NCBI GenBank assembly: GCA_964393035.1 | Contig: CAYMRX010000001.1 | Span: forward strand, 1 to 64,000 | Source of the DNA: Tabrizicola_A sp964393035 | GTDB lineage: Bacteria > Pseudomonadota > Alphaproteobacteria > Rhodobacterales > Rhodobacteraceae | Reading direction: 5' to 3' | DNA length: 64,000 bases | Shown: positions 60,851 to 64,000 of the stretch, piece by piece | Layout of the letters: every line of letters begins with the position of its first letter | Position numbering within the stretch: the stretch's first letter is position 1 | Position numbers and translations under genes: made by a program | The notes under the pieces: generated by a model | Database searches by the model: none | What the model saw: only the letters and a program-made list of their open reading frames with translations | What the model was told of the DNA's origin: nothing

Positions 60851-61590
60851 CCCAGTTGGGCGGCAACCTCATCCGACATGTCGAAGTTGTGGGTGACGGA
60901 CTGCACGTCGTCATCCTCCTCCAGCATGTCGATCAGGCGCATCAGCTTTTGCGCCGTATCCAGATCAACCTCGGTGCGGGTCTGCGGCTTGAAGATGATC
61001 TTCGCCTCATCGGATTCGCCCAGCGCCTTTTCCAAGGCATCGGACACATCCGACAGATTTTCGACCGAGCAATAGATCCAGTGGCCTTCCTCGTCCGATT
61101 CGACGTCATCGGCGCCCGCATCCAGCGCGGCCATCATGACGTCATCGGCAGAGCCTGCCTTAGCGGAATAAGAAATCTCGCCCACCCGATCAAAGCCATG
61201 GCTGACCGAGCCCGTTTGGCCCAGATTGCCGCCGCATTTCGAGAAATAGCTGCGCACGTTCGATGCGGTGCGGTTCAGGTTGTCGGTCATCGCCTCGACG
61301 ATGATCGCAATGCCGTTGACGCCATAGCCTTCATAGCGGATTTCGGTGTAATCCGCCGCATCGCCGCCCGTCGATTTCTTGATCGCGCGGTCGATCACGT
61401 CTTTCGGCATCGACACGGCCTTGGCCGCCTTCACGGCCAGACGCAGACGCGGGTTCTTGTCGGGATCAGGGTCGCCCATCTTGGCGGCGACGGTGATTTC
61501 CTTCGACAGCTTGGAAAACATCTTGGAGCGCAGCTTGTCCTGCTTGCCCTTGCGATGCTGGATGTTCGCCCATTTGGAATGGCCAGCCAT
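60847..61590 (-). CDS. yebC: YebC/PmpR (TACO1-like) family protein
   Basis: Protein of 247 residues. MAGHSKWANIQHRKGKQD is the invariant start; PKDVIDRAIKKSTGG, YEGYGVNGIAIIVEAMTDN and FSKCGGNLGQTGSVSHGF follow. Members were first described as transcription regulators; newer work points to helping ribosomes through difficult sequences. The gene is single here; ruvC-type neighbours often seen in other species are absent. Confidence 0.95.
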   Translation of the reverse strand: MAGHSKWANIQHRKGKQDKLRSKMFSKLSKEITVAAKMGDPDPDKNPRLRLAVKAAKAVSMPKDVIDRAIKKSTGGDAADYTEIRYEGYGVNGIAIIVEAMTDNLNRTASNVRSYFSKCGGNLGQTGSVSHGFDRVGEISYSAKAGSADDVMMAALDAGADDVESDEEGHWIYCSVENLSDVSDALEKALGESDEAKIIFKPQTRTEVDLDTAQKLMRLIDMLEEDDDVQSVTHNFDMSDEVAAQLG

Positions 61591-61651
61591 GACCTGAAAC
61601 TCCGGTAATCTTGGTGTTGTGGCCGTCTACACCACGCGCCCCCCCGGCGGC

Positions 61652-61669
61652 AACCCCCGCGCGGGGGTT
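61652..61669 (-). terminator. Short GC palindrome at the end of the SLC13 gene
   Basis: AACCCCC-GC-GC-GGGGGTT, a perfect 18-base palindrome, overlaps the stop codon of the SLC13 gene and lies 60 bases before yebC. It can form a tight hairpin, but no T-run follows. Confidence 0.4.
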
Positions 61670-63452
61670 AGGGGTAAAGCGGCCAGAAAACCGGGATCAG
61701 GGCCGAACACAAAAGCCAGGTGATAAGGTTCAGCGGCACCCCGACCTTTGTGAAGTCGAGGAACTTATACCCCCCCGGCCCATAGACCATCATGTTGGTC
61801 TGATAGCCGATCGGCGTGGCGAAGGCCAAGGTGGCCGAGAACATCACCGCCACCACGAAAGGCCGCGGGTCCGCGCCAAGCTGATGCGCCAATTCAATCG
61901 CGATGGGCGTGAAGATCACCGCCACAGCGTTGTTCGACAAAAACTCGGTCAGGATCAGACCGATCAGATAGATCAGCAGAATGGTGGCAAAGGGCGACAG
62001 CCCATCCATCCACGGACGCACCGCCGTCACGATCAACTCCACCGCACCGGAACGGTCCAACCCCTCGCCCACCGCCAACATGGCAAGGATCATTGCCAAC
62101 AGACTGCCATCCACAAATTCCAGGGCTTCATCGCTGTCGATGCAACGGGTCACCAAAATCGTGGTCACCGCCAAAAACGCCAGCACCAGAATCGGCGCAA
62201 GATCGAGCGAGGACAGCACGACCACCGCGAGAAGCGCCCCGATGGCAATCGGAGCCTTGGTCCGGCGATAGGCGCGGGTTTTGGGATGGCTGACATCCAC
62301 CATATCCATATCGTCCGACAGCCGCTTGATGTCTTCGATCCGGCCTTCCAGCAACAGCGTATCGCCGACCTGCACCACCAATTCGTCCAACTGCCGCCCG
62401 ATATTCTGGCTGCGGCGATGGGCGGCCAGCACATAAATGCCATAGCGACGGCGCAGGCGCATTTCGCCCAAGGCCCGACCGATCATATGGCAACCGGGGG
62501 TAATAAGAACTTCGACCGTTTCGGTTTCGACCGAGGAAAGCTTGTCCACCACCCGCATATCGGTGCGGTTCTGCATGCCCAAAAGCTCTGTCATTTCGGT
62601 GCGCAGAACCACACGGTCTCCGGCCTGAAGCGCCACCGCCTGCAAGTCACGGCGCAGCGACAGATCACCGCGCAACACATCAATCACCCGCACGCCCGAA
62701 GGTTTGAACTGCTGCACCTCCAGAACCAGACTGCCGATCAGAACGGAATCTTCCGGGATGGCCACTTCCGTGAAGTATTTCATCCGCTTGCGGTCACCCA
62801 AAAGCGTGGCCATGGATTCCCGCACCGGCAAAAGATGCCGCCCCACGGTCGCCATGTAAAACCCGCCCGCCAGCGTCACCGCAATGCCAAGTGGCGCGAT
62901 TTCGAACAGCGAAAAATGCGCAAGCCCCGCATCGGCGGCCACGCCATCCACCAACAGGTTGGTCGAGGTGCCGATGATGGTAATCATGCCGCCCAGCACC
63001 GTCATATGGCTGAGCGGGATCAGAAACTTGGACGCGGCCGTATTCAGACGCGCCGCGATCTGGATCACCACCGGGATCATCACCGCCACCAAAGGCGTGT
63101 TGTTCATAAAGGCCGAAGCCACGGCGATGAAACTGAAAAGAACGACAATCGTCGTTTTGGGGCGGTTGCCGACATGGGCCTCGGCCATGCCGATCAGCAT
63201 CTCAACCGACCCGGTACGCACCAGCCCGCCCATCACCATGAACATCAAGACAATCGTCCATGGCGCGGGGTTCGCCAGCACGCCCACCGCCTCTTTCACC
63301 GGCAAAAGACCCAGCAAGATCATCGCGGCAGCCCCCGCGATGGCGGTGACCTCGACCGCGAACGTCTCGCGCACGAAAAATACGAACATCACGGCCATGA
63401 TGGCCAGCGCCATATAAGGTGCAAAATCTGGGCTGACTGCCAATCCGAACAT
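61668..63452 (-). CDS. SLC13 family permease with two TrkA-C (RCK_C) domains
   Basis: Membrane protein of 594 residues: an N-terminal half-transporter (ALAIMAVMFVFFVRETF to MITIIGTSTNLLVDG), two consecutive TrkA-C domains in the cytoplasmic middle (about 205-370, VLIGSLVLEVQQFKP and MIGRALGEMRLRRRYGI), and a C-terminal half ending in the SLC13 signature ATPIGYQTNMMVYGPGGY. Proteins of this SAC1-like plan carry sulfate or other anions with sodium; the substrate here is unknown. 215 bases of leader and edge gene separate it from the next gene's start. Confidence 0.9.
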   Translation of the reverse strand: MFGLAVSPDFAPYMALAIMAVMFVFFVRETFAVEVTAIAGAAAMILLGLLPVKEAVGVLANPAPWTIVLMFMVMGGLVRTGSVEMLIGMAEAHVGNRPKTTIVVLFSFIAVASAFMNNTPLVAVMIPVVIQIAARLNTAASKFLIPLSHMTVLGGMITIIGTSTNLLVDGVAADAGLAHFSLFEIAPLGIAVTLAGGFYMATVGRHLLPVRESMATLLGDRKRMKYFTEVAIPEDSVLIGSLVLEVQQFKPSGVRVIDVLRGDLSLRRDLQAVALQAGDRVVLRTEMTELLGMQNRTDMRVVDKLSSVETETVEVLITPGCHMIGRALGEMRLRRRYGIYVLAAHRRSQNIGRQLDELVVQVGDTLLLEGRIEDIKRLSDDMDMVDVSHPKTRAYRRTKAPIAIGALLAVVVLSSLDLAPILVLAFLAVTTILVTRCIDSDEALEFVDGSLLAMILAMLAVGEGLDRSGAVELIVTAVRPWMDGLSPFATILLIYLIGLILTEFLSNNAVAVIFTPIAIELAHQLGADPRPFVVAVMFSATLAFATPIGYQTNMMVYGPGGYKFLDFTKVGVPLNLITWLLCSALIPVFWPLYP

Positions 63453-63532
63453 GTTCTTATTCCCCTGACTGGCCAGTCTTCTACGGCAGGGCGCGAGAAA
63501 AGAGAAGAATATTCTCTACCAAACTTATCGAG

Positions 63533-64000
63533 TTAAACATCCGCCCGCGCACGCGGATTGACCAGCATCAGGCCGCACAGCATCAAGCCCGCCGCAGCCC
63601 AGACCCAGGGGCTGAATCGCTCATCCAGCAGCAGCATGGCCCAGACAATCCCCGAAGCGGTGGTGAAATAAGCCGATTGCGAGGCAAAGACCGATCCGGC
63701 ATGCGCGGCCAGCCAGACGAAACTGGCGTAGAGCAGCGCATGCAGGGCCGATGACCAGATCAGCGCCCATTCGGGCCGCCCCGGCGGCAGCGGCATCGGG
63801 AACCAATGGCCAAGCGCAAGCATGATCGGCACGCAGAAAAACAACCCGGCGAGTGAGGCCCCCAACATCGCCTGAATGGCATCCAATTCGCCGGTTCCGC
63901 GCGCGGCGACATATGTATTTTCAAGGGCATAGAACAGCGGCCCCACCATGGCCACCGGCAGGAACACCACCATGGCCGGTTCGGGCAGGCTGGTTTTGGG
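63533..64000 (-). CDS. EamA family transporter, N-terminus beyond the window
   Basis: The last 155 residues of a ten-helix DMT/EamA transporter are visible: five hydrophobic segments of the second EamA repeat (AMLGASLAGLFFCVPIMLAL, ALIWSSALHALLYASFVWLAA, SAYFTTASGIVWAMLLLDERF, PWVWAAAGLMLCGLMLVNP). The frame stays open to the right edge, so the first half is missing. The ATG at 63973 is internal, not the start. Substrate unknown. Confidence 0.85.
   Translation of the reverse strand, partial: PKTSLPEPAMVVFLPVAMVGPLFYALENTYVAARGTGELDAIQAMLGASLAGLFFCVPIMLALGHWFPMPLPPGRPEWALIWSSALHALLYASFVWLAAHAGSVFASQSAYFTTASGIVWAMLLLDERFSPWVWAAAGLMLCGLMLVNPRARADV

Overview
The window is a dense, GC-rich stretch of bacterial chromosome, most probably from a member of the Rhodobacteraceae (Alphaproteobacteria). 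The evidence is the set of lineage-typical genes and their order: chpT of the CtrA phosphorelay, the ornithine-lipid pair olsB-olsA, DUF3553, DUF2927 and DUF2793 proteins, a COX15-type CtaA, proB-proA behind obgE and rplU-rpmA, and a left edge that reads as the leader of an rRNA operon. I cannot name the genus. There is no phage, transposon or CRISPR, and I found no tRNA gene.

Layout. 1-0.3 kb: promoter, boxB-like hairpin and boxA of an rRNA operon that leaves the window to the left. 0.4-10 kb: amidohydrolase and ureohydrolase, a bactofilin, a thioesterase, a crotonase homologue, the ctaA/M32 carboxypeptidase/MFS operon and a lytic transglycosylase. 10-20 kb: trmJ-like methyltransferase, thiE-like protein, olsB-olsA, a short DUF3553 gene, chpT, proA and proB with a triple palindrome between them, obgE, a GNAT with a 62-residue partner, and rpmA-rplU. 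20-27 kb: galE, two divergent calcium-binding RTX proteins and manC, pointing to surface polysaccharide and secreted adhesin-like proteins; ugd (34 kb) and a DUF2793 spike-like protein (35-36 kb) may belong to the same theme.

27-33.6 kb is the most interesting block. ubiT-ubiU-ubiV (oxygen-independent ubiquinone synthesis) diverges from ubiD-ubiX-ric-nnrS (decarboxylase, its flavin prenyltransferase, Fe-S repair and NO-response membrane protein). A single perfect FNR/Dnr-type box lies exactly midway, with a -10-like element at the class II distance on each side. I read this as one anaerobic/nitric-oxide regulon that joins quinone supply to NO defence.

36-47 kb: an EamA exporter, an amino-acid exporter (LysE type) with an ACT protein and divergent ArgP, glyA, NAD kinase, a 58-residue membrane protein, cytochrome b561, mtnP, DUF2927, apt, a degenerate M48-like membrane protein and a SPOR protein. 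47-52 kb: a compact nucleoside-salvage operon cdd-deoA-deoB-add-upp. 52-56.5 kb: NADP-malic enzyme and propionyl-CoA synthetase, each behind a conspicuous operator; the one before prpE carries TTTGCAAA motifs of the kind bound by short-chain acyl-CoA regulators. 56.6-59.6 kb: a soluble hybrid kinase with its own HPt domain, overlapping a LuxO-like sigma-54 activator. 59.6-64 kb: hydrolase, small membrane protein, YebC, an SLC13 permease and the end of an EamA transporter cut by the window edge.

Tight ATGA/GTGA overlaps define many operons. Several start codons were moved inward from the longest reading frame because a good ribosome-binding site lies before an internal ATG or GTG. Three short genes (13559, 18667, 41703) are easily missed.
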